Positions 1 to 6,827 of a stretch of 16,614 nt of DNA are shown here, piece after piece. How positions within the stretch are numbered: the stretch's first letter is position 1; each line of letters opens with the position of its first letter. The notes beneath the pieces are model-generated. The model had not been told where the DNA came from, made no database searches, and was given only the letters and a program-made list of their open reading frames with translations. The DNA comes from Bacillota bacterium. Lineage in GTDB: Bacteria; Bacillota; Clostridia; Christensenellales; CAG-138. The stretch covers positions 1 through 16,614 of the forward strand of contig JAEWYV010000005.1 of the NCBI GenBank assembly GCA_023458615.1. The letters are read 5' to 3'. The position numbers and the translations under genes are program-made.

Positions 1-21
1 TCTGATCAAAGTATATGTTTT

Positions 22-27
22 AGGAGG
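22..27 (+). promoter_or_regulatory. Ribosome binding site deciding the start of the MocA-family gene
   Basis: A perfect AGGAGG lies 6 bases before the ATG at 34 and directly abuts an alternative TTG at 28, so it supports the ATG start. Confidence 0.8.
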
Positions 28-33
28 TTGTAC

Positions 34-1041
34 ATGAAGCAGGTGAAATGGGGAATCGTTGGAACCGGCAATATCTCCACCCAATTCGCGCAGGGATTAC
101 AACAGGTGGAGCATGCGCAGATAGCCGCCGTGGCCTCGCGCAACATGGACAGCGCGAAGACGTTTGCCAAAGCGTTCGATATCCCGATGCACTATGGCAG
201 TTATGAAGCTATGGCTCAGGATAGCGAGCTTGATATCATCTACATCGGCACACCGCACCCGCAGCATTATGAAAACGTCATGCTGTTTTTGGAGGCGGGG
301 TTTGCGGTTATCTGTGAAAAGCCGCTGGGTGTAAATGCGGCACAGACAGAGAAAATGATCGCCAAAGCACGGGAAAAGAATGTCTTCTTTATGGAAGGCA
401 TGTGGACGCGCTTTTTCCCGGCGTTTCAAAAAGCGCTGGAATGGGTACGTTCCGGACGCATTGGTCAGCCGCAGATGATTCAGGCCGCCTTTGGCTATGA
501 CGGCAGCGGAAACAAGCATCAGTGGCGTTTTCAGCATGATATGGCGGGCGGCGCGCTGCTGGATGTCGGCATCTATCCGCTCGCAATGATTTTTGCCATG
601 TTTGGGGCAGACCCGGTCAAATTGACCACATCCGCCTATATCGAGAACGGTGTGGACGAATATAACACGTTCACCTTTACCTATGCGGACGGGCGCATCG
701 CTGTTGCCTCCGACGGAATCGGAATCAAGCTCAACAATAGCGTGTTTATCGGCGGAACCAAGGGCTCCGTGTTGCTCGGCGAGGGATGGTGGCATCCCGA
801 TCACGCGGAGTATGCTCCCTGGGGAAATACGGATACCGGAATCTCGACGGATCGCGATGTGTTTAATCAGCCGTATCCTTCCTCCGGCTTTCAGTTTGAA
901 GCTGCGGCAGTGCAACAGCATTTCTTAAACGGGCTTAAGGAAGCGCCGGAGATGCCGCTGGATGAAACGCTGAGAATTGCGCAGATGTTGGACAGCCTCC
1001 GCAAGGAGTGGCCGTTGGTTTACAAAGAGGATTTACTATAA
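34..1041 (+). CDS. Gfo/Idh/MocA oxidoreductase, dihydrodiol/xylose dehydrogenase type
   Basis: A 335-residue NAD(P)-dependent dehydrogenase likely acting on a sugar or cyclic diol in the cytoplasm. Visible features are an N-terminal Rossmann motif GIVGTGN (about residues 7-13), the family motif EKPLGVN with catalytic Lys96, and GGALLDVGIYPL with Asp177 and Tyr181. The Lys plus Tyr pair is the arrangement known in dimeric dihydrodiol dehydrogenase and NADP-dependent D-xylose dehydrogenase, so that subgroup is preferred over inositol dehydrogenases, which carry His in this area. The ATG at 34 is chosen because AGGAGG at 22-27 sits 6 bases upstream; an in-frame TTG at 28 directly abuts that site and is unlikely to be used. 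The gene is followed by a strong terminator, and what lies upstream is outside the window. Family is certain; substrate is not. Confidence 0.9.
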   Translation: MKQVKWGIVGTGNISTQFAQGLQQVEHAQIAAVASRNMDSAKTFAKAFDIPMHYGSYEAMAQDSELDIIYIGTPHPQHYENVMLFLEAGFAVICEKPLGVNAAQTEKMIAKAREKNVFFMEGMWTRFFPAFQKALEWVRSGRIGQPQMIQAAFGYDGSGNKHQWRFQHDMAGGALLDVGIYPLAMIFAMFGADPVKLTTSAYIENGVDEYNTFTFTYADGRIAVASDGIGIKLNNSVFIGGTKGSVLLGEGWWHPDHAEYAPWGNTDTGISTDRDVFNQPYPSSGFQFEAAAVQQHFLNGLKEAPEMPLDETLRIAQMLDSLRKEWPLVYKEDLL

Positions 1042-1088
1042 AGAAATCTCCAGCCCCAACTTGATTGATCGCTCGAATAGAGTAACAA

Positions 1089-1130
1089 TGCCGGGTACGC
1101 ATTTCAGCGTGTCCGGCACTTTTGATTTTC
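1089..1130 (+). terminator. Rho-independent terminator after the MocA-family gene
   Basis: TGCCGGGTACGC (1089-1100) pairs with GCGTGTCCGGCA (1107-1118) over 12 positions, with two G-T wobbles, around a 6-base loop. CTTTTGATTTTC follows. It lies 47 bases after the MocA-family stop and 31 bases beyond the end of the convergent hydrolase gene, so it may also end that transcript, although the minus side lacks a clear T run. Confidence 0.8.
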
Positions 1131-1149
1131 ATAGCATATATTTGATTTT

Positions 1150-2352
1150 CTACTTAGTCCCATCTTCTAAGAATACAGTCAAGACGTCCTGCACAAAAAA
1201 ATCCCGCTCGTTGATCCAGGGACTGTGCCCCGAATGCTCAAACCACACGATCTGTTTCTTTGGCGCATCCAGCAGATCGGCGTATTCCTCCACTAGCTCT
1301 ACGGGCGCGTTTACGTCATGACGCCCCAAAAAGAAAAATACGGGAATGTCGAGCTTTGCGTAGTCCGAGCGCAGATCAATCTCATACAGCTGCTGATACA
1401 CCTGATTGAAGGTATTGATCACCCCGCGTGCATAGTTGATTTGATCCAGCACGCCATACTCACGCGCGCCCATGTCGCGAAATGTGTTGTATCCCGCGTT
1501 GTGAATCTCCGGATTCCTCGCCATTTCGGTGCTTAAATAGTTGAGGTAGGCGGCGCTTTTCCAGGTAACCTCGTTGCCGTAGTAGACCGGAGGACCGTTT
1601 TCAACCAACTGCTGAACCACCCTTTCATCGCCGCGTGATTTGGCGAGCTCCATCGCTTTTGCGTAGTCCAAACGTTCGGTTTCCGCAAAGTCGATCATCT
1701 GTGCAGTGCCGATAAACGCATGGTACGATTCCGGATTGCGCGCAATCAGAAATATCCCCAGCGCGCTGCCCCAAGATTCGCCGATCAGATAAATTTTCTC
1801 CTGTTGGAATCGATCCTTCAGGTATTCTGTCAAGGCATAGCCATCCTGAAGATAGGTGTCAACCGTGATTTTTTTCGTCCGTTCCGCATAATAGGACTTC
1901 CCCGCGCCCGGTTGATCCCAATTGACGACGACGAAGTGTTTTTCGAGCTCGCCTAGCTCATACCGAACCGCCGCCATCTGCGTTCCGCCGGGGCCTCCCG
2001 CGAGAAACAATAGAACGGGGTTGCTCCGATCCCACCCGCGAATGCTGATCCATTCCGTTCGCCCGTTGAGCGTGACGCGCTCCAGCTCGGCAATGCTGTC
2101 GCTGACCGTGATCCCCGCCTCGTCCACAATCTTTGGCGTGGAAGCGGTGAGCTGCGAGGCTGTGACCACTGCCGCACTCAGGAACACTGCGGTAAGCAAG
2201 GTAGTAAGCGCCCTGCGGAAGCGATTGACCTGTTTGGCGGTTTGCTTTTGCCGCGTATGCGCAACAAACAACACTGCGCCGGTAATCAGGCTGATGAGCA
2301 ACGCGACTGCCGCAACCAACGCCAATATCAAAACAATAATCAGTGGAACCAT
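1150..2352 (-). CDS. Membrane-anchored alpha/beta hydrolase (proline iminopeptidase-like)
   Basis: A 400-residue alpha/beta-hydrolase fold protein. Two hydrophobic segments, about residues 2-31 and 49-66, are separated by a basic stretch and should anchor it in the membrane. The catalytic domain follows. It has the oxyanion-loop motif GGPGG (119-123), DQPGAGKS (146-153) as in prolyl aminopeptidases (DQRGxGxS), the nucleophile elbow GESWGS with Ser193, then probable Asp346 (GRHDVNAP) and His376 (HSGHSPW). This complete triad points to peptidase or esterase activity. The ATG at 2352 is preceded by GGAG with a 6-base gap. It lies 217 bases downstream of the sugar operon on the same strand, and no clear promoter was found in that gap. 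The N-terminal membrane region is unlike soluble proline iminopeptidases, so the exact substrate is open. Confidence 0.85.
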   Translation of the reverse strand: MVPLIIVLILALVAAVALLISLITGAVLFVAHTRQKQTAKQVNRFRRALTTLLTAVFLSAAVVTASQLTASTPKIVDEAGITVSDSIAELERVTLNGRTEWISIRGWDRSNPVLLFLAGGPGGTQMAAVRYELGELEKHFVVVNWDQPGAGKSYYAERTKKITVDTYLQDGYALTEYLKDRFQQEKIYLIGESWGSALGIFLIARNPESYHAFIGTAQMIDFAETERLDYAKAMELAKSRGDERVVQQLVENGPPVYYGNEVTWKSAAYLNYLSTEMARNPEIHNAGYNTFRDMGAREYGVLDQINYARGVINTFNQVYQQLYEIDLRSDYAKLDIPVFFFLGRHDVNAPVELVEEYADLLDAPKKQIVWFEHSGHSPWINERDFFVQDVLTVFLEDGTK

Positions 2353-2569
2353 ACGTTTCTCCGATCGGTTTTTGTGTAGATGCTCTTAAGGGCATTGCGC
2401 CTATGACAAGCGGATGCGATTGAATCTCTCGCCGTAATACGCCCACTACCTAATTTGCCATAGGATTCCGTTTTCGTAAAGATTTTTTTGCGTATTTAGA
2501 ATCTACACTTTGAGAAAACCAAACGGAGAAACAAAACCAACTTCTGGTCAGAGTTCTATTGACGAAAAA

Positions 2570-3529
2570 TTAGTTTCCTTTTGATACTCGGTTGAGCCTC
2601 TGTGCCAGCAGCGGAACCAGAATAGCGCCGACGATGACCGCAACGCCGATTTGCGCGGTTGCTGTACCTGCCGCGTTCTGCCAAACCGGATTTGCCAGCG
2701 CGATTGCGGCGGGGACGGCAATTGCGTTTGCGCCCGTCGCGCTCGCTGCAATGCCTGCCGCGCCATTCTCCCGATTGAGCGTCCGATCAAACAGCCAGGC
2801 GATAGCCCCGCCAATGACAAGCGAAAAAAGCGCCAGCAATAGCCCAGAAACACCACCGAGCCAAAGTTGCCTTAGGTCAATCCCCGCGCCAAGCGCAAAG
2901 CCGATGAACGGCAACGTCAACGCGACACCGGGAGCGAGAAAATCCGCCGCCTTTCGGCTCACATTCCCCAACAACACCCCCAGCAGCATCGGCAATGTCA
3001 ACGCAAGCAACGGCAGGAGGGAAAATGTGCTAACACCGCTTGCGCCGAGGATCAGCAGCGTCAGCAGCGGCCCGTTGGAGAGCGCAAGCACGGGCGCTGC
3101 GGCGGCGTAGTCCTCGCGTTTGAGCAGAGACATGGTCGCAATAAAGATACTCCCGTTGGTGTTGGAGACCGCCGCAACGGCAGCAAGCGCGCTGATGCCC
3201 GCAATCATCCCATCCAGCGCCAACAGGCGAAATAGGAGCGCAACAATAAATCCGGCGGCAGCGCGCGAGAGCAGCAGCACGCCGCCGCGCCGGATCACCA
3301 GGCCCAAACTTTTGAGCCGAACCTGCGCCCCGATGCAAAATAACTGCAAAGCCATCAGCGGGGCGGCACCTGCCGACGAGAATAGCGCGGTTGTATAGGA
3401 GCCGATGGAGAGCGCATTTGGGGTAAGCGTATTGACCAGCGAGCCAAGCAAAAGCGGCAGAAGGATCATTCCCGCCGGAATGCCGCTCAGCCGCTTAATG
3501 ATAATTGAAACCCGGTTCGGTTGTTGCAT
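2570..3529 (-). CDS. kdgT: KdgT-family permease (2-keto-3-deoxygluconate permease type)
   Basis: A 319-residue polytopic membrane protein with about ten hydrophobic segments. The start (RLSGIPAGMILLPLLLGSL, then a LTPNALSIGSYT segment and a LFCIGAQVRL segment) follows the layout of the KdgT family of proton-coupled 2-keto-3-deoxygluconate uptake proteins, and the length is close to the usual 320-330. The ATG at 3529 is preferred because the conserved N-terminus starts there. A TTG at 3580 would add a 17-residue basic tail and overlap the aldolase gene. The spacing from the aldolase stop is 16 bases, so it is probably the last gene of the operon, although no strong ribosome site is visible. 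The neighbours are galactitol/tagatose-type enzymes, so the substrate may not be ketodeoxygluconate itself. Confidence 0.8.
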   Translation of the reverse strand: MQQPNRVSIIIKRLSGIPAGMILLPLLLGSLVNTLTPNALSIGSYTTALFSSAGAAPLMALQLFCIGAQVRLKSLGLVIRRGGVLLLSRAAAGFIVALLFRLLALDGMIAGISALAAVAAVSNTNGSIFIATMSLLKREDYAAAAPVLALSNGPLLTLLILGASGVSTFSLLPLLALTLPMLLGVLLGNVSRKAADFLAPGVALTLPFIGFALGAGIDLRQLWLGGVSGLLLALFSLVIGGAIAWLFDRTLNRENGAAGIAASATGANAIAVPAAIALANPVWQNAAGTATAQIGVAVIVGAILVPLLAQRLNRVSKGN

Positions 3530-3545
3530 GACGGTGCGCCCGCGC

Positions 3546-4400
3546 TTACGCGCGCGCTTTCCCCGCCGCGCCGCAGACAATCATTCGTTGCATGACAAGC
3601 GCCTTTACCCGCGCGCGTCCAACCTTGCCAAACTCCTTCGGGTCAAACAGGTCGGGGTTTTGCGCGAGTGTGTCCTTCACACCCTCGGTATAGGCGTTTC
3701 TCAATTCGGTTGCGAAATTTACCTTGCAGATGCCAAGCCGTACGCAGTTTTGCACATCCTCATCCGTAAGCCCCGAGGCACCATGCAGCACCAGCGGAAT
3801 CTCCACGCGCTGGCGGATTTCGCCAAGGCGCTTAAGGTCGAGCACCGGCTTACCCTTGTAGAAACCATGCGCAGTGCCGATTGCAACCGCCAGAGACGAA
3901 ATGCCGGTTCTTTTGCAAAACTCCTCTGCCTCGGCGGGGTCGGTGTAACCGGGGTCCGTGGTCACGACCTCTTCCTCCTTGCCGCCAACCTTGCCCAGCT
4001 CCGCCTCAACGGGCACCGAGCAGGGCGCGCACATATCCACCACGCGCTTTGATAGATCGATATTCTCTTCAAAGCCGAGCTTCGAGCCATCGATCATTAT
4101 GGAGGTGTACCCTGCGCGGAGGCATTTTGCAGCCGCAGCAAACGAGTTTCCATGATCCAGATGCAGCGCAACGGGCACACTGGAAGCGAGCGAAAGCCCG
4201 CGCGCCATGCCAAAGAATACCTCGGGTGAGGCGTATTTGAGCATAGAAGGTGTTGTTTGCAAAATAAACGGGGATTGTGTCTCCTCCGCCGCCTCAAACA
4301 CCGCTTGCATGATCTCCATGTTTTCGGTGTTGAAGGCACCGATGGCATAGCCGCCATCCTGTGCCTTTTTTAGCATATCTCTCGTATCGATTAAAGCCAT
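3546..4400 (-). CDS. gatY: Class II ketose-bisphosphate aldolase, GatY/KbaY type
   Basis: A 284-residue zinc aldolase, the same size class as GatY/KbaY. These split tagatose 1,6-bisphosphate (or fructose 1,6-bisphosphate) into dihydroxyacetone phosphate and glyceraldehyde 3-phosphate. Conserved points are GAFNTENME (21-29), LHLDHG with proton donor Asp82 and zinc ligand His83, VEAELGKVGG (131-140), GTAHG with zinc ligand His178, LHGASG with His206, and the phosphate-binding KVNFATELR segment. The ATG at 4400 is chosen for its GAGAGGAG ribosome site and the match to the usual MALI/MLV start; an upstream in-frame start at 4436 would add 12 unconserved residues. It follows the gatZ-like gene by 88 bases that contain a hairpin. 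Aldolase class is certain; tagatose versus fructose bisphosphate preference is inferred from the GatZ and GatD neighbours. Confidence 0.92.
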   Translation of the reverse strand: MALIDTRDMLKKAQDGGYAIGAFNTENMEIMQAVFEAAEETQSPFILQTTPSMLKYASPEVFFGMARGLSLASSVPVALHLDHGNSFAAAAKCLRAGYTSIMIDGSKLGFEENIDLSKRVVDMCAPCSVPVEAELGKVGGKEEEVVTTDPGYTDPAEAEEFCKRTGISSLAVAIGTAHGFYKGKPVLDLKRLGEIRQRVEIPLVLHGASGLTDEDVQNCVRLGICKVNFATELRNAYTEGVKDTLAQNPDLFDPKEFGKVGRARVKALVMQRMIVCGAAGKARA

Positions 4401-4428
4401 ATCATTTGCTCCTCTCTTTTCAACGGCG

Positions 4429-4464
4429 AAGCACACCGAAGAGCAATTGCATCTTGGCGTGCTT
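4429..4464 (-). other. Intercistronic hairpin between the gatZ-like and gatY-like genes
   Basis: AAGCAC (4429-4434) pairs with GTGCTT (4459-4464). After one mismatch the stem continues with CC/GG and AAGA/TCTT with a bulged G, around a GCAATTGCA loop. No T run follows on the minus strand, so a processing or stability element, or weak attenuation, is more likely than full termination. Confidence 0.45.
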
Positions 4465-4488
4465 AACCGGAGAAGAATCCCAAAGGAT

Positions 4489-5763
4489 TTAATAGTAGGT
4501 TTTGATCACGTCGCGAATGCGCTCCTTAATAAGCCACTGCGCATCCACCGGACCCTTGTGCGCGAGAATCGCCTCTTTCTGCGCGGGAAAATACTGGCTC
4601 ATGAGTCCAAACGGAATGGATTTTGCGTTGATATTGGAAACCAACCGCTGGATGGAGTCCTTGATGGTCTCATCTTCCAGATAATAGCGGCAGCGGTCGG
4701 AGAGGCTGTATCTGCGCGCAAAGGCAAGATCGCCCTCGCTGCCGTGATAGTAGCGCTCCCAATATTTCGGTTGCTGCATGAGCTTTTGCTCCAGCACATC
4801 CGAGAAACGCGAATATCCGCCGGCGGGAGAATAGGCGTAGAGATCCTTCTCCATGCCTTCCAGCGCATACAGTGCCTCACGCAAGGCAAATGTCAACGCA
4901 GGCCCAACCTTCAGGATGGCGATGCCGTCCTTGCGCATCGCGGCGAGTGCGTTCGTCGGCTGATAGTCCGTTGAGTGCCCCTCTAGAATGAACGGCAGCG
5001 TCTTTGCGTGGTTCGTCAGGCGCGCTGCGTTTTCCGCGTTGTAGGTGATGATGGTGTTATCCGCAAACTCCACGCCCGGCTGCACGACAACCGCAATGAC
5101 GCGCTGGAATGCTTCGTCCAGTCCCTGTTCGTGAAACGCCGCGCGAAACGCAGCAATCGTCGCGTCCAGATTCTCTGGCGGTGTGACGGCGAGCGCGTCT
5201 TCGTTTTCGGTTGCGCCGCCGGGAACAGGCACCTCGCTGCCGACCACATAGATCGGTTCCGTGCCCTTCTCAGCCGCGCACTCGGCAACCGCGCAGAGCC
5301 GCGCCGCACGCTTGGCGATGGTCTCGTCCGTCAGCGGCTGGTCGGTCGGGTCGTCCTTGAGGCGCATGCTGGTGTCCAGATGGATCTTGCGAAAGCCTGC
5401 GCGCACAAACGCGTCGATGAGCACCTCCGCCTTCGCCATAGCCTCTGCCTCCGGCTCGTTGCTCCAGGTCAGCGGGCCGAGGTGATCTCCGCCGAGGATC
5501 AACTGCTCTTCCGGCAGGCCAACCTTCTTGGCAAGCGAACGCACATAGGCCGCGAAATCCTTGGGCTGCATGCCGGTATATCCGCCGTATTGATTCACCT
5601 GATTTGCGGTGGCCTCAATGAGCACCGCGCATCCGCGGGAGAGGCCGAACTCCATCGCCGCTTCGATGACAAATGCGTTGGCGCTGCATATGCTGCAAAT
5701 TCCGTCATCAAAACCGGATTTTTGTCGTTGTACCAGATTTAAAAAATATTGTTTTGCATCCAT
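4489..5763 (-). CDS. gatZ: GatZ/KbaZ family protein (PF08013), aldolase subunit or tagatose-6-phosphate 4-epimerase
   Basis: A 424-residue protein of the GatZ/KbaZ family at the usual length. The conserved N-terminus is clear: GICSICSANAFVIEAAME (about 21-38), LIEATANQVNQYGGYTGM (48-65), ILGGDHLGP (about 88-96), and a KIHLDTSMRL block, followed by VVGSEVPVPGG and later ILKVGPALTFALREAL. In enterobacteria these proteins are needed for full activity of the GatY/KbaY aldolase. In Agrobacterium a member was reported to epimerise D-tagatose 6-phosphate to D-fructose 6-phosphate. The present gene sits beside a GatY-type aldolase, which favours the subunit role, but lack of a visible tagatose-6-phosphate kinase favours the epimerase role. 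The ATG at 5763 begins 3 bases after the aldo/keto reductase stop, and its ribosome site is weak (GAAG), suggesting translational coupling. Confidence 0.88.
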   Translation of the reverse strand: MDAKQYFLNLVQRQKSGFDDGICSICSANAFVIEAAMEFGLSRGCAVLIEATANQVNQYGGYTGMQPKDFAAYVRSLAKKVGLPEEQLILGGDHLGPLTWSNEPEAEAMAKAEVLIDAFVRAGFRKIHLDTSMRLKDDPTDQPLTDETIAKRAARLCAVAECAAEKGTEPIYVVGSEVPVPGGATENEDALAVTPPENLDATIAAFRAAFHEQGLDEAFQRVIAVVVQPGVEFADNTIITYNAENAARLTNHAKTLPFILEGHSTDYQPTNALAAMRKDGIAILKVGPALTFALREALYALEGMEKDLYAYSPAGGYSRFSDVLEQKLMQQPKYWERYYHGSEGDLAFARRYSLSDRCRYYLEDETIKDSIQRLVSNINAKSIPFGLMSQYFPAQKEAILAHKGPVDAQWLIKERIRDVIKTYY

Positions 5764-5766
5764 ACT

Positions 5767-6777
5767 TTACTTCGTAATAGTCCCATCCTCGTCCCAGAGG
5801 TCGTGCCAATCCTTCGCGCCCGGCCAGAGGAACACCTGTCCCTTGATGAGGCGGCAACCCTTGTCCGCGCGACGGATGGATTCCATCTCGGCATCGGTGA
5901 GCGGATCTTCCGTGATGCACTTGAGGTTGCTCGTATATTCGTTCTCGTAGATCGAAAACGGAATCGGCGTCTGTCCGCGCTGAGCGGCCCACTTGATGCA
6001 GATAACCGCGGGATGTACGCCGTGCGCCTTGGCAATCTCCACCACCTCAGGCATCTGGATATCCACTACGTCATCCGGCGTCTTGTCGCGATCCGGGCGT
6101 GTCGGCGAACCGATGGGGCAGAATCCGATGGGCTGGATGTCGTGTTTGAGAATATAGTCAAACAACTCCGGCTGCTGAAAGCTCGGGTGCAGCTCCATCT
6201 CGATTGCCGCGGGCTTGATGCGGCAGAGCGGAAGCACCGCCTCCAGCTTCGGAATCGTCATGCTGGACATGCCGATGTATTTCACAAGCCCCATATCCAC
6301 AAGCCGCTCACACTGCCGCCAGGTCGCCATAAACGCATCCACGGAGAACGGCGTGCTGTCGGGATTGCGGGCATCTCCGTCGCATCCCGGCGCATGATAG
6401 TTGGCAAATGGCCAGTGGATGAAGAACAGGTCGATATAGTTCAGATGCAGGTCTCTTAGACTCTTTGCGCAGGAAAGCAGTACGTCGCCCTGTCCGTGCA
6501 TATTGTTCCAGACCTTGGTGGTGATAAACAGTTCCTCGCGCTTAACCGTTCCCTTGTCAAACGCCGCCTGAAACACCTTGCCGATCAGGTCATCGTTGCC
6601 ATAGACCGCCGCGCAGTCAAACATCCGATAACCGACCTCGATGGCTCCGGCAACCGCCGCGCTGACCTGCTCGGCGTTGAACCGATCGGACCCGAATGTG
6701 CCCATGCCGATTGCCGGCATGAAAGAACCATCATAGAGTTTACGCTTGGGAACTAGGTATGGATTGATCTTTTCCAT
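5767..6777 (-). CDS. Aldo/keto reductase, probable aldose or aldehyde reductase
   Basis: A 336-residue (beta/alpha)8 reductase. The catalytic tetrad is complete: Asp54 and Tyr59 in FDCAAVYGN, Lys86 in ITTKVW, and His119 in FIHWP. The loop after the His carries an Asp-rich insertion (CDGDARNPDSTPFS). Towards the C-terminus the usual IPKS...R motif that grips the NADPH 2'-phosphate reads IPFSIYENEY, so Lys and Arg are absent and NADH use is plausible. Aldo/keto reductases reduce aldoses to polyols or clear small aldehydes. AGGAGG lies 6 bases before the ATG at 6777. It sits 50 bases after the GatD-like gene and 3 bases before the gatZ-like gene. Conversion of an aldose to the polyol used by the neighbouring dehydrogenase, or disposal of an aldehyde from aldol cleavage, are both possible. 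Confidence 0.88.
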   Translation of the reverse strand: MEKINPYLVPKRKLYDGSFMPAIGMGTFGSDRFNAEQVSAAVAGAIEVGYRMFDCAAVYGNDDLIGKVFQAAFDKGTVKREELFITTKVWNNMHGQGDVLLSCAKSLRDLHLNYIDLFFIHWPFANYHAPGCDGDARNPDSTPFSVDAFMATWRQCERLVDMGLVKYIGMSSMTIPKLEAVLPLCRIKPAAIEMELHPSFQQPELFDYILKHDIQPIGFCPIGSPTRPDRDKTPDDVVDIQMPEVVEIAKAHGVHPAVICIKWAAQRGQTPIPFSIYENEYTSNLKCITEDPLTDAEMESIRRADKGCRLIKGQVFLWPGAKDWHDLWDEDGTITK

Positions 6778-6827
6778 GGTTTGCCTCCTGCAATATTCAG
6801 AATTTTTTATCGTTTGCGCAGCCTTTT

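Noticed and set aside
97..921. A 274-codon minus-strand open frame opposite the MocA-family gene
   Set aside because: The plus-strand frame has a perfect ribosome site and family motifs; the antisense frame has none.
2490..2569. A terminator after the KdgT-type gene
   Set aside because: On the minus strand only a 4-bp stem (ACCA/TGGT) followed by TTGTTT is visible; too weak to call. Read-through into the hydrolase gene cannot be excluded.
2353..2569. A promoter or small gene before the hydrolase
   Set aside because: No -35/-10 pair of reasonable quality and no small reading frame with a ribosome site and recognisable product was found.
3405..4052. A plus-strand open frame spanning the kdgT/aldolase junction
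   Set aside because: It is antisense to two conserved genes and has no recognisable domain.
5008..5742. A 244-codon plus-strand open frame opposite the gatZ-like gene
   Set aside because: It mirrors a strongly conserved coding sequence; its Arg/His/Leu-rich composition is typical of an antisense shadow.
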